Shown: positions 27,677 to 36,358 of the stretch, piece by piece
Layout: every line of letters starts with the position of its first letter
Position numbering within the stretch: the stretch's first letter is position 1
NCBI RefSeq assembly: GCF_003443735.1
Contig: NZ_CP031969.1
Location: 3,224,001 to 3,288,000, forward strand
DNA: 64,000 bases
Reading direction: 5' to 3'
From: Streptomyces sp. CC0208
GTDB lineage: Bacteria > Actinomycetota > Actinomycetes > Streptomycetales > Streptomycetaceae
The notes under the pieces: generated by a model
Database searches by the model: none
Seen by the model: the letters and a program-made list of their open reading frames with translations, nothing else
Told to the model about the DNA's origin: nothing
Translations under genes and position numbers: made by a program

Positions 27677-27702
27677 GACCGAATCGGGGGACGTTTAATT
27701 CC
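27677..27702 (-). promoter_or_regulatory. Candidate SigR-type promoter of mca
   Basis: On the minus strand GGAAT (27702-27698), 18 bp, then GTC (27679-27677). This is one base from the SigR pattern GGAAT-N18-GTT. It overlaps the opposing TATAGT element, so the two transcripts may compete. Confidence 0.4.
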
Positions 27703-27729
27703 ACGGTCTTGGTTTCCCAGGAGACGATC

Positions 27730-28128
27730 ATGAGCACGGCGAGCACGCAGCTGCCCGAGGGCCGGTACGGCCGCTCCTCGGACGAGCGTGCCGACCACAA
27801 GCTCAAGATCGTCGGCACCGTGCTCGGCGCCTTCCTGCTCGCGTTGATCGGTTACTTCGCCTACCACTACGTCGGCCAGAACAAGATCAGCGGCGAGGTG
27901 ATCGCCTTCGACGCGAAGAACTCGGCGGTCGAGGTGCATCTGGAGGTCCGCAAGGACTCCGGCACCTCCGGCTACTGCACGATCCGCTCGCAGGCGGCGG
28001 ACGGCTCCGAGGTGGGCCGGGCCGACTTCCGCTTCGGCGGTGACGCCACCCGCATCGACAAGGTCGTCACACTCCGTACGACGGCCCCGGGCACCACGGC
28101 CGAGCTGCTGGGCTGTCACGCCGACTGA
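27730..28128 (+). CDS. DUF4307 domain membrane protein
   Basis: 132 residues; ATG 27730 with AGGAGA upstream. The first 35 residues are polar, then one membrane helix (KIVGTVLGAFLLALIGYFAYHYV, about residues 28-50). The exterior domain has one conserved-looking Cys pair (GYCTIR and LLGCHAD). This fits the actinobacterial DUF4307 family, usually found between mca and greA. The function is unknown. It is divergent from mca. Confidence 0.82.
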   Translation: MSTASTQLPEGRYGRSSDERADHKLKIVGTVLGAFLLALIGYFAYHYVGQNKISGEVIAFDAKNSAVEVHLEVRKDSGTSGYCTIRSQAADGSEVGRADFRFGGDATRIDKVVTLRTTAPGTTAELLGCHAD

Positions 28129-28295
28129 CGTCACCCCGATACGTGACCGCTGACCTGCGTCGACGTATTTCTGATGGCTTATGTCCTCCCCCTTCGGCTC
28201 CTGAATTGTTAGGCTCGTGGTTTCGCCCATCCGTGAAGGAACATTCTTCTGGGTAGGGCGATGCTTTGTATTCCCAGTACCTACGAGGAGCACCT

Positions 28296-28796
28296 GTGAC
28301 CCAGACCAGCGAAGACGTCACCTGGCTGACCCAGGAGGCGTACACCAAGCTCAAGGAAGAGCTGGCGTACCTGTCTGGTCCCGCGCGCGAGGAAGTCACC
28401 GCGAAGATCGCGGCAGCGCGCGAGGAGGGCGACCTGCGCGAGAACGGCGGGTACCACGCGGCCAAGGAAGAGCAGGGCAAGCAGGAGCTCCGCATCCGCC
28501 AGCTGACCCAGCTCCTGGAGAAGGCCAAGGTCGGCGAGGCGCCGACGTCGACGGACGGTGCCGTGGCGCCCGGCATGGTCGTGACGATCGCCTTCGACGG
28601 TGACGAGAGCGACACGATGACCTTCCTGCTCGCCTCGCGCGAGTACGCGAGCGCGGACGTCGAGACCTACTCGCCGCAGTCCCCGCTGGGCTCCGGCGTG
28701 ATCGGCCACAAGGTCGGCGAGGACGCGGAGTACGAACTGCCGAACGGCAAGAAGGCCTCCGTGACCATCCTCAAGGCCGAGCCCTACAACGGCTGA
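28296..28796 (+). CDS. greA: Transcription elongation factor GreA
   Basis: 166 residues from GTG 28296, with GAGGAG 5 bp upstream. The N-terminal coiled coil carries the catalytic acidic tip (AREEGDLRENGGYHAAKEEQGKQE), followed by the FKBP-like C-terminal domain (SPQSPLGSGVIGHKVGEDAEYELPNGKKASVTI). GreA stimulates RNA cleavage by backtracked RNA polymerase. It is monocistronic with a terminator directly behind it. Confidence 0.96.
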   Translation: MTQTSEDVTWLTQEAYTKLKEELAYLSGPAREEVTAKIAAAREEGDLRENGGYHAAKEEQGKQELRIRQLTQLLEKAKVGEAPTSTDGAVAPGMVVTIAFDGDESDTMTFLLASREYASADVETYSPQSPLGSGVIGHKVGEDAEYELPNGKKASVTILKAEPYNG

Positions 28797-28824
28797 CCCC
28801 CGCCGACCGTCTGTCCTCGGCGGG

Positions 28825-28851
28825 CCCCCGGCGCCCTCGCGGCGCCGGGGG
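28825..28851. terminator. Hairpin terminator between convergent greA and ABC exporter
   Basis: CCCCCGGCGCC (28825-28835) and GGCGCCGGGGG (28841-28851) form an 11-bp stem around CTCGC. It lies between the greA stop and the ABC permease stop at 28857, so it can serve both strands. Confidence 0.85.
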
Positions 28852-28856
28852 CTCTG

Positions 28857-29714
28857 TCATGCGGTGGCCGAGCGGTACTTGCGGACCGCCAGCGTCCTGA
28901 ACACGACGACGATCAGGACCGAGTAGATCAGCGAGGCCCAGACCGGGTGCTGCATGGGCCAGGCGGCGGAGGTGGACTGGCCCGGGTTGGCGAAGAGCAC
29001 CCGGCAGGCCTGGACGGTGGCGCTGAACGGGTTCCACTCGGCGATGTGTCTGAGCCACGGGGTCATGTGGCTGGTGTCCACGAAGGCGTTCGAGATGAAC
29101 GTGACCGGAAAGAGCCAGATCAGCCCGCTGGAGGTGGCCGCCTCAGGGGTGCGGACGGACATGCCGATCAGGGCGCCGATCCAGGTGAATGCGTAGCCGA
29201 GCAGGAGCAGCAGGCCGAAGGCGGCCAGCACCTTCCCGGCATTGGTGTTGCCGTCCGACCCGACGCGCCAGCCGACCAGCAGCGCGACCAGGGCGAGGAC
29301 GACCAGGGTCAGGCCCGTCTGCACCAGGTCGGCGAAGGTGCGCCCGGTGAGCACCGCGCCCCGTGCCATCGGCAGGGAGCGGAAGCGGTCGATGAGGCCC
29401 TTGTGCATGTCGTCGGCGATACCCGCGCCGGAGCTGGCGGTGGCGAAGGTGACGGTCTGCGCGAAGATGCCCGCCATCAGGAAGTTCTTGTAGTCGGTCG
29501 CGCTGGTGCTGCTGCCGATCTGCATGGATCCGCCGAAGACGTAGGTGAACAGCACCACGAACATGATCGGCTGGATGAGCCCGTAGATGATCATCTCGGG
29601 GATCCGGGACATGCGGATCAGATTGCGCTTGGCGACGACCATCGAGTCCCGGAAGGACTGACTGATGGGGTTCGTGGCCGGTGCGACCCGCGCGGTGTCG
29701 GTGACGGCGCTCAC
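28857..29714 (-). CDS. ABC-2 type transporter permease (DrrB-like)
   Basis: 285 residues with six hydrophobic segments. ABC-2 family signatures include RNLIRMSRIPEMIIYGLIQPIMFVVLFTYVFGG, an IADDMHKGLIDRFRSLPM block and the ATSSGLIWLFPVTFISNAFVDTSHMTPWL segment. It pairs with the DrrA-type ATPase; its GTG start overlaps the ATPase stop (GTGA). DrrAB systems export drugs or glycolipids. No biosynthetic genes are adjacent, so the substrate is open. Confidence 0.92.
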   Translation of the reverse strand: MSAVTDTARVAPATNPISQSFRDSMVVAKRNLIRMSRIPEMIIYGLIQPIMFVVLFTYVFGGSMQIGSSTSATDYKNFLMAGIFAQTVTFATASSGAGIADDMHKGLIDRFRSLPMARGAVLTGRTFADLVQTGLTLVVLALVALLVGWRVGSDGNTNAGKVLAAFGLLLLLGYAFTWIGALIGMSVRTPEAATSSGLIWLFPVTFISNAFVDTSHMTPWLRHIAEWNPFSATVQACRVLFANPGQSTSAAWPMQHPVWASLIYSVLIVVVFRTLAVRKYRSATA

Positions 29715-30691
29715 TTGGTGGTCTCCTTCTTGTCGCTCTCCTCGTCCTTCGCCTCGGCCACATGTCCCGTCAGGGACAGGAAGACGTCGTCGAGGGTGGG
29801 CCGGCGCAGTCCGATGTCGTCAATCTCGATGCCCCGGGTGTCGAGCTCGCGGATGACCTCGGCGAGCAGCTTGGCACCGCCGGTGACGGGCACGGTGAGC
29901 TTGCGCATGTGGTCCTCGACCGTGGTGTCGCCCTTGCCGAAGCCGCGCAGGATCTCCGAGGCGGCCTGGATGTGGTCGCGCTCGTGCACGACGACCTCGA
30001 CGCGCTCGCCGCCGGTGCGGGCCTTGAGCTGGTCGGAGGTGCCCGTGGCGATGACACGGCCGTGGTCGACGACGGCGATGTCGTGGGCGAGGTGGTCGGC
30101 CTCCTCCAGGTACTGGGTGGTCAGCAGCAGGGTCGTGCCCCCGGAGACCAGCTGTTTGATGACCTCCCACAGCAGTTGGCGGTTGCGCGGGTCGAGGCCG
30201 GTCGTGGGCTCGTCCATGAACATCACGGGCGGGGAGACCACCAGGGCGGCCGCGAGGTCGAGGCGGCGGCGCATTCCGCCGGAGTAGGTCTTGGTGGGTC
30301 GGTCGGCCGCGTCGGCGAGGTCGAACTGCTCCAGCAGCTCGGCCGCGCGGGCCTTCGCCGGCTTGGCCTTCATCTGGTAGAGCCGGCCGACCATCTGAAG
30401 GTTCTCGCGGCCGGTGAGGTATTCGTCGACCGCCGCGAACTGGCCGGACAGGCCGATGGAGCGGCGCACGGCGTCGGGGTCCTTGAGGACGTCGATGCCG
30501 GCGACGACCGCCGAGCCGCGGTCCGGCTTGAGCAGGGTCGTCAGACAGCGGACGGCTGTCGTCTTGCCCGCGCCGTTCGGTCCGAGGAGGCCCAGGACGG
30601 TGCCTTCCGGGACATCGAGGTCGACGCCGTCCAGTGCCTTTACGTCTCCGAAGGTCTTGACCAGGCCTTCGGCATAGATGGCGCCTGGCAT
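29711..30691 (-). CDS. ABC transporter ATP-binding protein, daunorubicin-resistance DrrA type
   Basis: 326 residues. Walker A GPNGAGKTT, signature YSGGMRRRLDLAAAL, and Walker B VMFMDEPTTGLDP are intact. The C-terminal LRRPTLDDVFLSLTGH is diagnostic of the DrrA branch. ATG 30691 is chosen because GGAG lies 6 bp upstream; the frame extends to a GTG at 30703. It is co-translated with the permease. The palindrome at 30801-30816 is a likely repressor site in its promoter. Confidence 0.93.
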   Translation of the reverse strand: MPGAIYAEGLVKTFGDVKALDGVDLDVPEGTVLGLLGPNGAGKTTAVRCLTTLLKPDRGSAVVAGIDVLKDPDAVRRSIGLSGQFAAVDEYLTGRENLQMVGRLYQMKAKPAKARAAELLEQFDLADAADRPTKTYSGGMRRRLDLAAALVVSPPVMFMDEPTTGLDPRNRQLLWEVIKQLVSGGTTLLLTTQYLEEADHLAHDIAVVDHGRVIATGTSDQLKARTGGERVEVVVHERDHIQAASEILRGFGKGDTTVEDHMRKLTVPVTGGAKLLAEVIRELDTRGIEIDDIGLRRPTLDDVFLSLTGHVAEAKDEESDKKETTK

Positions 30692-30800
30692 ATGAGTCTC
30701 CACGTCGTCGGGGATTCTGGGGAAAGCCTAGGTTTGCGCGGTTTCCTCCGCCCGTTCTTTTCTCCGCGGGCGGCGTGAGCGGCGACACGAGACACACCAT

Positions 30801-30816
30801 AACGCGATGTATCGCG
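30801..30816. promoter_or_regulatory. Candidate repressor operator upstream of the DrrAB exporter
   Basis: ACGCGAT-GT-ATCGCGT is a perfect 7-bp inverted repeat with a 2-bp centre. It lies 110 bp before the ATPase start, behind the convergent-oriented end of ilvA. The form suits a PadR- or TetR-like dimer. No regulator gene is adjacent, so the protein would act in trans. Confidence 0.5.
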
Positions 30817-30871
30817 TCTCTCAATGGACTTGCCCGAAAGAGTGATCCTGGCTCCCGGAGGGGTCCTGACC

Positions 30872-32101
30872 TCAGTCGATGACCGTGTAGCCGGCCTCGC
30901 GCAGGGCTCGGCCGACCTCGGCGCAGTGCTCGGGACCCTTCGTCTCCAGGTGCAGCTCGACCTCCGCCTCCGCGAGCCCGAGCCGTGGATCGGTCCGGAC
31001 GTGGCTCACGTCCAGGACATTAGCGTCGACCACTGACAACACCCCGAGAAGCGTCGCGAGGGCACCGGGCCGGTCCGTCAGCCGCAGCCGTACGGCCAGG
31101 TAGCGGCCCTGCGCGGACATGCCGTGCCGCAGGACCCGCTGGAGCAGCACCGGGTCGACGTTGCCGCCGGACAGCACGGCGACGACCGGGCCCTCGAAGG
31201 CGCCCGGGTCGCTCAGCAGAGCGGCGACCGGACTCGCCCCGGCCGGCTCGACGACCAGCTTGGCCCGCTCCAGACACAGCAGCAGCGCGGCGGACAGCTC
31301 GTCCTCGGTCACCGTGCGGACCTCGTCCACGAGTTCGCCCACGATCCCGAACGGCACGTCCCCCGGCCGCCCCACCTTCATGCCGTCGGCCATCGTCGCC
31401 GGGTTCTCGATCGACACCGGGTGCCCGGCCGCCAGCGAGGGCGGGTACGCGGCCGCGCCCGCCGCCTGCACGCCGACGATCCGCACGTCGGGCCTGAGCG
31501 CCTTCACGGCGATCGCGACCCCGGCCGCGAGTCCGCCGCCGCCGATCCCGAGGACGATCGTGCGCACCTCCGGGCACTGCTCCAGGATCTCCAGCCCGAC
31601 CGTGCCCTGGCCCGCGATGACGTCCGGGTGGTCGAAGGGGTGGATGAACACCGCGCCCGTCTCGGCCGCGTACTCCTGCGCGGCGGCCAGGGTCTCGTCG
31701 ACCACCTGGCCGTGCAGGCGCACCTCGGCGCCGTAGTGCCGGGTGGCGCTGATCTTGGGCAGCGGGGCGCCCTTGGGCATGAACACGGTGGAGCGCACGC
31801 CGAGCAGCGTGGACGCCAGTGCCACGCCCTGTGCGTGGTTCCCGGCACTCGCGGCCACCACACCCGCGGCCCGCTCCTCGGGCAGCAGTCCGGCGATCCG
31901 GACGTACGCGCCGCGGAGTTTGAACGACCCCGTCCGCTGGAGGTTCTCGCACTTGAAGTGCACCGGCGCGCCCACCAGCTGACTCAGATGGCGGCTGCCC
32001 TCCATCGCGGTCGTCCGCGCCACGCCCGACAGCATCTTCTGCGCGCCGCGCACGTCGTCGAGCGTCACCGGCGGCACGGGGTGGGCCTTGCGGTAGTTCA
32101 T
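30872..32101 (-). CDS. ilvA: Threonine ammonia-lyase (threonine dehydratase)
   Basis: 409 residues. PLP lysine is in GSFKLRGAYVRIAGL, the substrate Asn/Ser loop in ASAGNHAQGVALA, and the phosphate-cradle glycine loop in GIGGGGLAAG. A single ACT domain occupies about residues 330-409 (RLTDRPGALATLLGVLSVVDANVLDVSH). The length and one ACT-type tail match the catabolic/biodegradative-like class common in actinobacteria rather than the two-ACT-like IlvA of enterobacteria. It forms 2-oxobutanoate and ammonia from threonine. It is transcribed ahead of the DrrAB pair but separated by 180 bp. Confidence 0.93.
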   Translation of the reverse strand: MNYRKAHPVPPVTLDDVRGAQKMLSGVARTTAMEGSRHLSQLVGAPVHFKCENLQRTGSFKLRGAYVRIAGLLPEERAAGVVAASAGNHAQGVALASTLLGVRSTVFMPKGAPLPKISATRHYGAEVRLHGQVVDETLAAAQEYAAETGAVFIHPFDHPDVIAGQGTVGLEILEQCPEVRTIVLGIGGGGLAAGVAIAVKALRPDVRIVGVQAAGAAAYPPSLAAGHPVSIENPATMADGMKVGRPGDVPFGIVGELVDEVRTVTEDELSAALLLCLERAKLVVEPAGASPVAALLSDPGAFEGPVVAVLSGGNVDPVLLQRVLRHGMSAQGRYLAVRLRLTDRPGALATLLGVLSVVDANVLDVSHVRTDPRLGLAEAEVELHLETKGPEHCAEVGRALREAGYTVID

Positions 32102-32120
32102 GACTCAAGTCTCGCAGTTC

Positions 32121-32132
32121 ACACGCGCGTGT
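32121..32132. promoter_or_regulatory. Palindrome between divergent ilvA and marR-type gene
   Basis: ACACGCGCGTGT is a perfect 12-bp palindrome, 20 bp upstream of the ilvA ATG and 115 bp before the MarR gene. It may be an operator for the MarR-family protein, but alternating purine-pyrimidine GC-rich DNA makes chance palindromes likely. Confidence 0.3.
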
Positions 32133-32246
32133 TCGCGCTGTGACCAACGTCCGAGACGGGTTTGCGCAGCGCCGGTACGGCCCGCCCCCCGGCCGCGTAC
32201 TCTGTCCCCCAATCCAGCTCCCCCTTCATGAAGTGAGCCTCCGGCC

Positions 32247-32768
32247 ATGCCCACAACACCTGGAATGTCGATGGACATGACGACCGTCGGTGACACCGGT
32301 CTTCTCGACACCCTGCAGCACGAGGTGGCGGTCTTCGCCCGTCGTGCCGAACAGACCCGGCTCGGCGGGGTGGGGCAGGTGCGCAACTCCATGGACCGCG
32401 CCGCGTACCTGCTGCTCAACCGGCTCGACAAGGAAGGACCGATGGGCGTCAAGGCGCTCGCGGCGAGCATGGGCATCGACTCGTCGACGGTCACCCGTCA
32501 GGTGGCGCCGCTCGTCGACACCGGCCTGGTCAAGCGCACCTCGCACCCCGAGGACGGCCGCGCGGTGGTCCTCCAGCTGTCCCCGCGCGGGCAGTCCCGG
32601 CTGGAGGAAGTGCGCTCCTCCCGGCGTCAGTTGATGGCCGAGCTGACACACGACTGGGCGCCGGAGGAGCGCGAGGCGTTCTGCACGCTCCTCACACGCT
32701 TCAACACCGCCCTCTCCTCCCGGATGGCGGTCCAGGGCGTTCCGGCACCGGAGGCGCAGCCCTCCTAG
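32247..32768 (+). CDS. MarR family transcriptional regulator
   Basis: 173 residues. The winged helix contains GVKALAASMGIDSSTVTRQVAPLVDTGLVKRTSHPEDGRAVVLQLSPRG, with the beta-wing DGR typical of MarR. Helices at both ends form the dimer interface. It is divergent from ilvA. In-frame ATGs at 32247, 32265 and 32271 are possible; 32247 is used though its ribosome-binding site is poor. Ligand and targets are unknown. Confidence 0.88.
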   Translation: MPTTPGMSMDMTTVGDTGLLDTLQHEVAVFARRAEQTRLGGVGQVRNSMDRAAYLLLNRLDKEGPMGVKALAASMGIDSSTVTRQVAPLVDTGLVKRTSHPEDGRAVVLQLSPRGQSRLEEVRSSRRQLMAELTHDWAPEEREAFCTLLTRFNTALSSRMAVQGVPAPEAQPS

Positions 32769-32939
32769 ACACGCGTCCTCCCCAGGTACGCGCACGCGCG
32801 TGTGCCGCCCCGCCTCTTGACCGGACGGCCACGCCGGGCCTCATATGAGATCAGGTCCTCGGAGACCGGGATCCTCGGAAACCGGGTCCTCGTGGTCGTA
32901 CGAAGCCGACGTACGGCCATCCGCAGGCGGGGAGGTGCG

Positions 32940-33443
32940 GTGCGGCAACGGCAGGCGACCCAGAGCACGCGTCGAGCCCGGGAGTTCGAGGCGTTCGTCG
33001 CGGGCGCGGCCGGGCGGCTGCTGCAGGCCGCGACGCTGCTGACGGCGGAGGCCCCGGACGACAACCCGCGCGCGCGACGTCTGCTGACGCTCGCGCTCGC
33101 CCACACGTACGCGTGCTGGGACCGGCTGCGCGGCGAGGACCCCTACGACCGGGCCCGCGAGTACCTCGCCCTGCGCTTCGCCCACGGAGCGTGGCGCCGC
33201 CACGGCATCCTGCTCGGCGGCCGCACGCACCCCTCCGGTCCGCTGTCCCGGCTGACCCCCCAGGAGCGTCTGGTCCTGGTCCTGCGCCTCTACGAGGGCG
33301 TGGCCGAGGAACAGGCGGCGGCCCTGCTCGGTCTGTCGGCGGAACGCGTCCGCGCGATCTGCGACCGGGCGACGGCCACGCTGCTGCACCCACCGCGCGG
33401 GCCCTCACCAGCGGTGGTGGGGGCGAAGGTGGCCGCGTCATGA
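32940..33443 (+). CDS. Sigma-70 region 4-like protein (putative sigma factor)
   Basis: 167 residues from GTG 32940 with GGGGAGG upstream; the frame is open further 5' but without a ribosome site. The C-terminal half resembles sigma region 4: LSRLTPQERLVLVLRLYEGVAEEQAAALLGLSAERVRAICDRA. The N-terminal half (EFEAFVAGAAGRLLQAATLLTAEAPDDNPRARRLLTLALAHTYACWDRL) is laid out like region 2 of ECF sigma factors but lacks the usual core-binding sequence. It may be an atypical regulator. The next gene, a small membrane protein 28 bp downstream, is placed where an anti-sigma factor would be. Confidence 0.65.
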   Translation: MRQRQATQSTRRAREFEAFVAGAAGRLLQAATLLTAEAPDDNPRARRLLTLALAHTYACWDRLRGEDPYDRAREYLALRFAHGAWRRHGILLGGRTHPSGPLSRLTPQERLVLVLRLYEGVAEEQAAALLGLSAERVRAICDRATATLLHPPRGPSPAVVGAKVAAS

Positions 33444-33471
33444 GACACCACGGCCGCTCCGGGAGGCGCAC

Positions 33472-33720
33472 GTGAACCGGACCCAGCGCGAGACCGCGGT
33501 GCGGCAGCTCATGGAGCGGGGGACGCCGCAGGTACCGGCGGACCTGTACACGGACTCCGTGCGGCGGGGCTCGCGCATGCTGCGACGCAGGACCGCGGCG
33601 CGCCGGCTCATGTGGCTGCTGCTGCTCGCCGCGAGCGTGGCGTTCGTGGTGTGGGCGCTGACCGCGCGCCCCTGGGTGGAGCCGCCGTCCACGACGACTC
33701 CACCGATGACGGGCTGGTGA
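33472..33720 (+). CDS. Small membrane protein downstream of the sigma-like gene
   Basis: 82 residues from GTG with GGGAGG upstream. The N-terminal 46 residues are basic and helical, one membrane span follows (LMWLLLLAASVAFVVWAL, about residues 46-63), and a short Pro/Thr tail ends outside. The topology, cytoplasmic N-terminus and single span, resembles a minimal anti-sigma factor, but no zinc-binding HxxxCxxC motif is present. The assignment as partner is positional only. Confidence 0.62.
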   Translation: MNRTQRETAVRQLMERGTPQVPADLYTDSVRRGSRMLRRRTAARRLMWLLLLAASVAFVVWALTARPWVEPPSTTTPPMTGW

Positions 33721-33747
33721 ACCCGGTCCGGCCTGCTCGGCCGGCGG

Positions 33748-34905
33748 CTACCTGGCCAGCGCCTGCTGCAGGTCCTCCAGCAGGTCGTCGACGTTCTCGA
33801 TGCCCACGGACAGGCGTACGAGGTCGGCGGGGACCTCGAGGGCCGAGCCCGCCACGGACGCGTGCGTCATCCGGCCGGGGTGCTCGATCAGCGACTCGAC
33901 GCCGCCCAGGGACTCCCCCAGCGTGAAGATCCTGGCGCGGTTGCAGACCTCGACGGCCGCCTCCTCGCCGCCCTCCACCCGGAAGGAGACCATGCCGCCG
34001 AAGGACCGCATCTGCTTGGCCGCGACCTCGTGGCCCGGGTGTTCGGCCAGGCCCGGGTAGAGCACCTGCGTCACGCGCGCGTGCCGGGTCAGCATGTCGG
34101 CGATCTTCGTGGCGTTCTCGCTGTGCCGGTCCATGCGCACCGACAGCGTCTTGGCGCCGCGCAGCACCAGCCAGGAGTCGAAGGGCCCGGCGACCGCGCC
34201 CATCGCGTTCTGGTGGTACGCCAGCTCCTCGCCGAGCGTCTCGTCGGCGGTGACCAGCGCGCCGCCCACGACGTCGGAGTGGCCGCCCATGTACTTGGTC
34301 AGGGAGTGCACCACGACATCGGCGCCGAGCGACAGGGGCTGCTGGAGGTAGGGCGTCGCGAAGGTGTTGTCGACGACGAGCTTGGCACCCACGTCCCGGG
34401 AGACCTGCGCCACGGCGGCGATGTCGGTGATGCCGAGCAGCGGGTTGGAGGGGGTCTCCACCCACACGGCCTTGGTCTTCGGGGTGATCGCGGCCCGTAC
34501 GGCGGCGGGGTCGCTGGTGTCGGCGACCGACCACTCGACGCCCCAGCGGGCGACGACCTTCGCGAAGAGGCGGAACGTGCCGCCGTACGCGTCGTTGGGG
34601 ATGACCACGTGGTCGCCGGGGCTGAGCAGCGTACGCAGCAGGCAGTCCTCGGCCGCCAGTCCGGACGCGAACGCGAGACCCCGGCGGCCGCCTTCGAGGG
34701 CGGCGAGGTTCTCCTCCAGGGCGGTGCGGGTGGGGTTGGCGCTGCGGCTGTACTCGTAGCCGCCGCGCAGACCGCCCACGCCGTCCTGCTTGTAGGTCGA
34801 GACCTGGTAGATCGGCGGGACCACCGCGCCGGTGAGGGGGTCCGCGGTGTTGCCCGCGTGAATCGCGAGGGTCTCGAAATGCTGACTGATGTGCCTGTCG
34901 CTCAT
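33748..34905 (-). CDS. Cystathionine gamma-synthase / Cys-Met metabolism PLP enzyme
   Basis: 385 residues; start MSDRHISQHFETLAIHAGN at 34905 fits the family although the frame is open upstream. Signatures are EYSRSANPTRTALEENLAALEGG, AFASGLAAEDCLL, and the PLP-lysine SLTKYMGGHSDVVGGALV. LGESLGGVESLIEHPGRMTHASV is typical of cystathionine gamma-synthase or gamma-lyase. Substrate choice cannot be separated by eye; synthase (O-succinyl/acetylhomoserine plus cysteine) is favoured. It is divergent from the TPR-like gene at 35078 with a short shared promoter region. Confidence 0.9.
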   Translation of the reverse strand: MSDRHISQHFETLAIHAGNTADPLTGAVVPPIYQVSTYKQDGVGGLRGGYEYSRSANPTRTALEENLAALEGGRRGLAFASGLAAEDCLLRTLLSPGDHVVIPNDAYGGTFRLFAKVVARWGVEWSVADTSDPAAVRAAITPKTKAVWVETPSNPLLGITDIAAVAQVSRDVGAKLVVDNTFATPYLQQPLSLGADVVVHSLTKYMGGHSDVVGGALVTADETLGEELAYHQNAMGAVAGPFDSWLVLRGAKTLSVRMDRHSENATKIADMLTRHARVTQVLYPGLAEHPGHEVAAKQMRSFGGMVSFRVEGGEEAAVEVCNRARIFTLGESLGGVESLIEHPGRMTHASVAGSALEVPADLVRLSVGIENVDDLLEDLQQALAR

Positions 34906-35077
34906 GGGCTCCGAGGGTAGTCCGCCCGGAGGACCGATGACGGACGACGGGCTCCCGACGGCCGTACGGCAGGGTTTTCCCCAGGTGTTCGGGCTGGTCC
35001 GGAACTGGGCCCGGGGGTTTTCCACAGGGGACGGACCGGGTTGGGCAATTGTCGGCGGCGTCTGGAACTCTTGGGGC

Positions 35078-36196
35078 ATGGAGATTCTCTGGGTCCTGAT
35101 GGCGGCGGTCCTGCTGGGCTTCGTCCTGCTTCCGTTCCTGCGGCGCGGGCGGGCCGGGATCGAGCAGGTCCCGGCGGGCCACCCGGACGCCGCGGACCCG
35201 GCGGACTACGGCTTCGTACGGCAGGAGGAGCTGGACATCCGCATGCCCGGCCCCGACCAGGACCTGCTGGACGTCCTGGACCTGGTGCAGCGCACACAGG
35301 ACTACAAGGCCGCCTCCCAACTCCTGGCGGGCACCGAGCGGGAGGGCGAGCTGCGCTGGCAGCGCGTGCAGGCCTTCGCCGGGGCCGCCTCGCTGGAGCT
35401 TCAGCAGCGGCCGGGCGGGGTCAGCGAGGCGCCGGGCGGGCAGTGGCTGCGGGTGTGGCGGGCCGAGCAGCCCAAGGACGCGGGCGGCGCGGCGGTGCAC
35501 GCGGAGTTCCTGGTGCAGCAGGCGTGGCGGACGTCGACCCCTGGCACGGACGAGTTCCGGATCATCATGGAGGAGGCGAGGACGGCCTGCGGCGAGGCGG
35601 CACTACTGGCTCCCGGCGATCCGGTCCCCTACCTCGTCGAGCTCTCCGTCGCGCGCGGACTGGCCTATTCCCAGGCGGAGTTCGAGCAGCTGTGGCTGAA
35701 GATCCTGGACCGCGCGCCGAACCACATGGGAGCGCACCTGGCCGCGCTGCACTACTGGTGCGAGAAGTGGCACGGCTCACGGCAGCTGGCGTACGACTTC
35801 GCGGAGGCGGCGGCCGCCCGGGCCCCGCACGGCTCGCTGCTCGCCGCGATGCCGTTGTTCGCGGTCTTCGAGCACCTGCCCGAGGTCAATCTGGTCAGCG
35901 GTTTCTACCAGAGCGAAGTCGTGACCAAGGCCGTGCACGGCGCGCTGCACGCCGTCCACTCGGCCCGTGCCGACGACCCGATGCTGGCCCATGTCCGCCA
36001 CCTGCTGGTCTTCTTCCTGGTGCGCGGCGAGCGCTGGGCGGAGGCCATGAACCAGCTGGTGCACATCGACGGCCACGTCGGCGCCCTGCCCTGGACACTG
36101 TCCGCCGACCCGGCCGCGGAGTTCGCGATATACCGGGCGCTGGCAGTGGCGGGCTACGAGGCGAACGGCGGCAGCCCGGCGACGCTGACGCAGTGA
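35078..36196 (+). CDS. DUF4034-like membrane-anchored helical repeat protein
   Basis: 372 residues from ATG 35078. An N-terminal membrane anchor (MEILWVLMAAVLLGFVLLPFL) precedes a cytoplasmic helical domain. That domain has LLDVLDLVQRTQDYKAASQLLAGTEREGELRWQRVQAFA and AAHLAALHYWCEKWHGSRQLAYDFAEAAAARAPHGS, the pattern of actinobacterial DUF4034-type proteins. The function is unknown. It is divergent from the cystathionine gamma-synthase gene. Confidence 0.75.
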   Translation: MEILWVLMAAVLLGFVLLPFLRRGRAGIEQVPAGHPDAADPADYGFVRQEELDIRMPGPDQDLLDVLDLVQRTQDYKAASQLLAGTEREGELRWQRVQAFAGAASLELQQRPGGVSEAPGGQWLRVWRAEQPKDAGGAAVHAEFLVQQAWRTSTPGTDEFRIIMEEARTACGEAALLAPGDPVPYLVELSVARGLAYSQAEFEQLWLKILDRAPNHMGAHLAALHYWCEKWHGSRQLAYDFAEAAAARAPHGSLLAAMPLFAVFEHLPEVNLVSGFYQSEVVTKAVHGALHAVHSARADDPMLAHVRHLLVFFLVRGERWAEAMNQLVHIDGHVGALPWTLSADPAAEFAIYRALAVAGYEANGGSPATLTQ

Positions 36197-36358
36197 CGCG
36201 GTGATCCCTTCGGGGGCCGTCTCCACACCGGCACCTGCCATCCCTGCCGCCGTGCAGGTCGACGCCGGGCTTGTCGGAATGCGGACCGGCGGGGACCCGT
36301 TGTTCTCCCTGCCACCCCGCACCCCTGCCCGGCACGCACGATCGAAGGAGCCCGCGTC

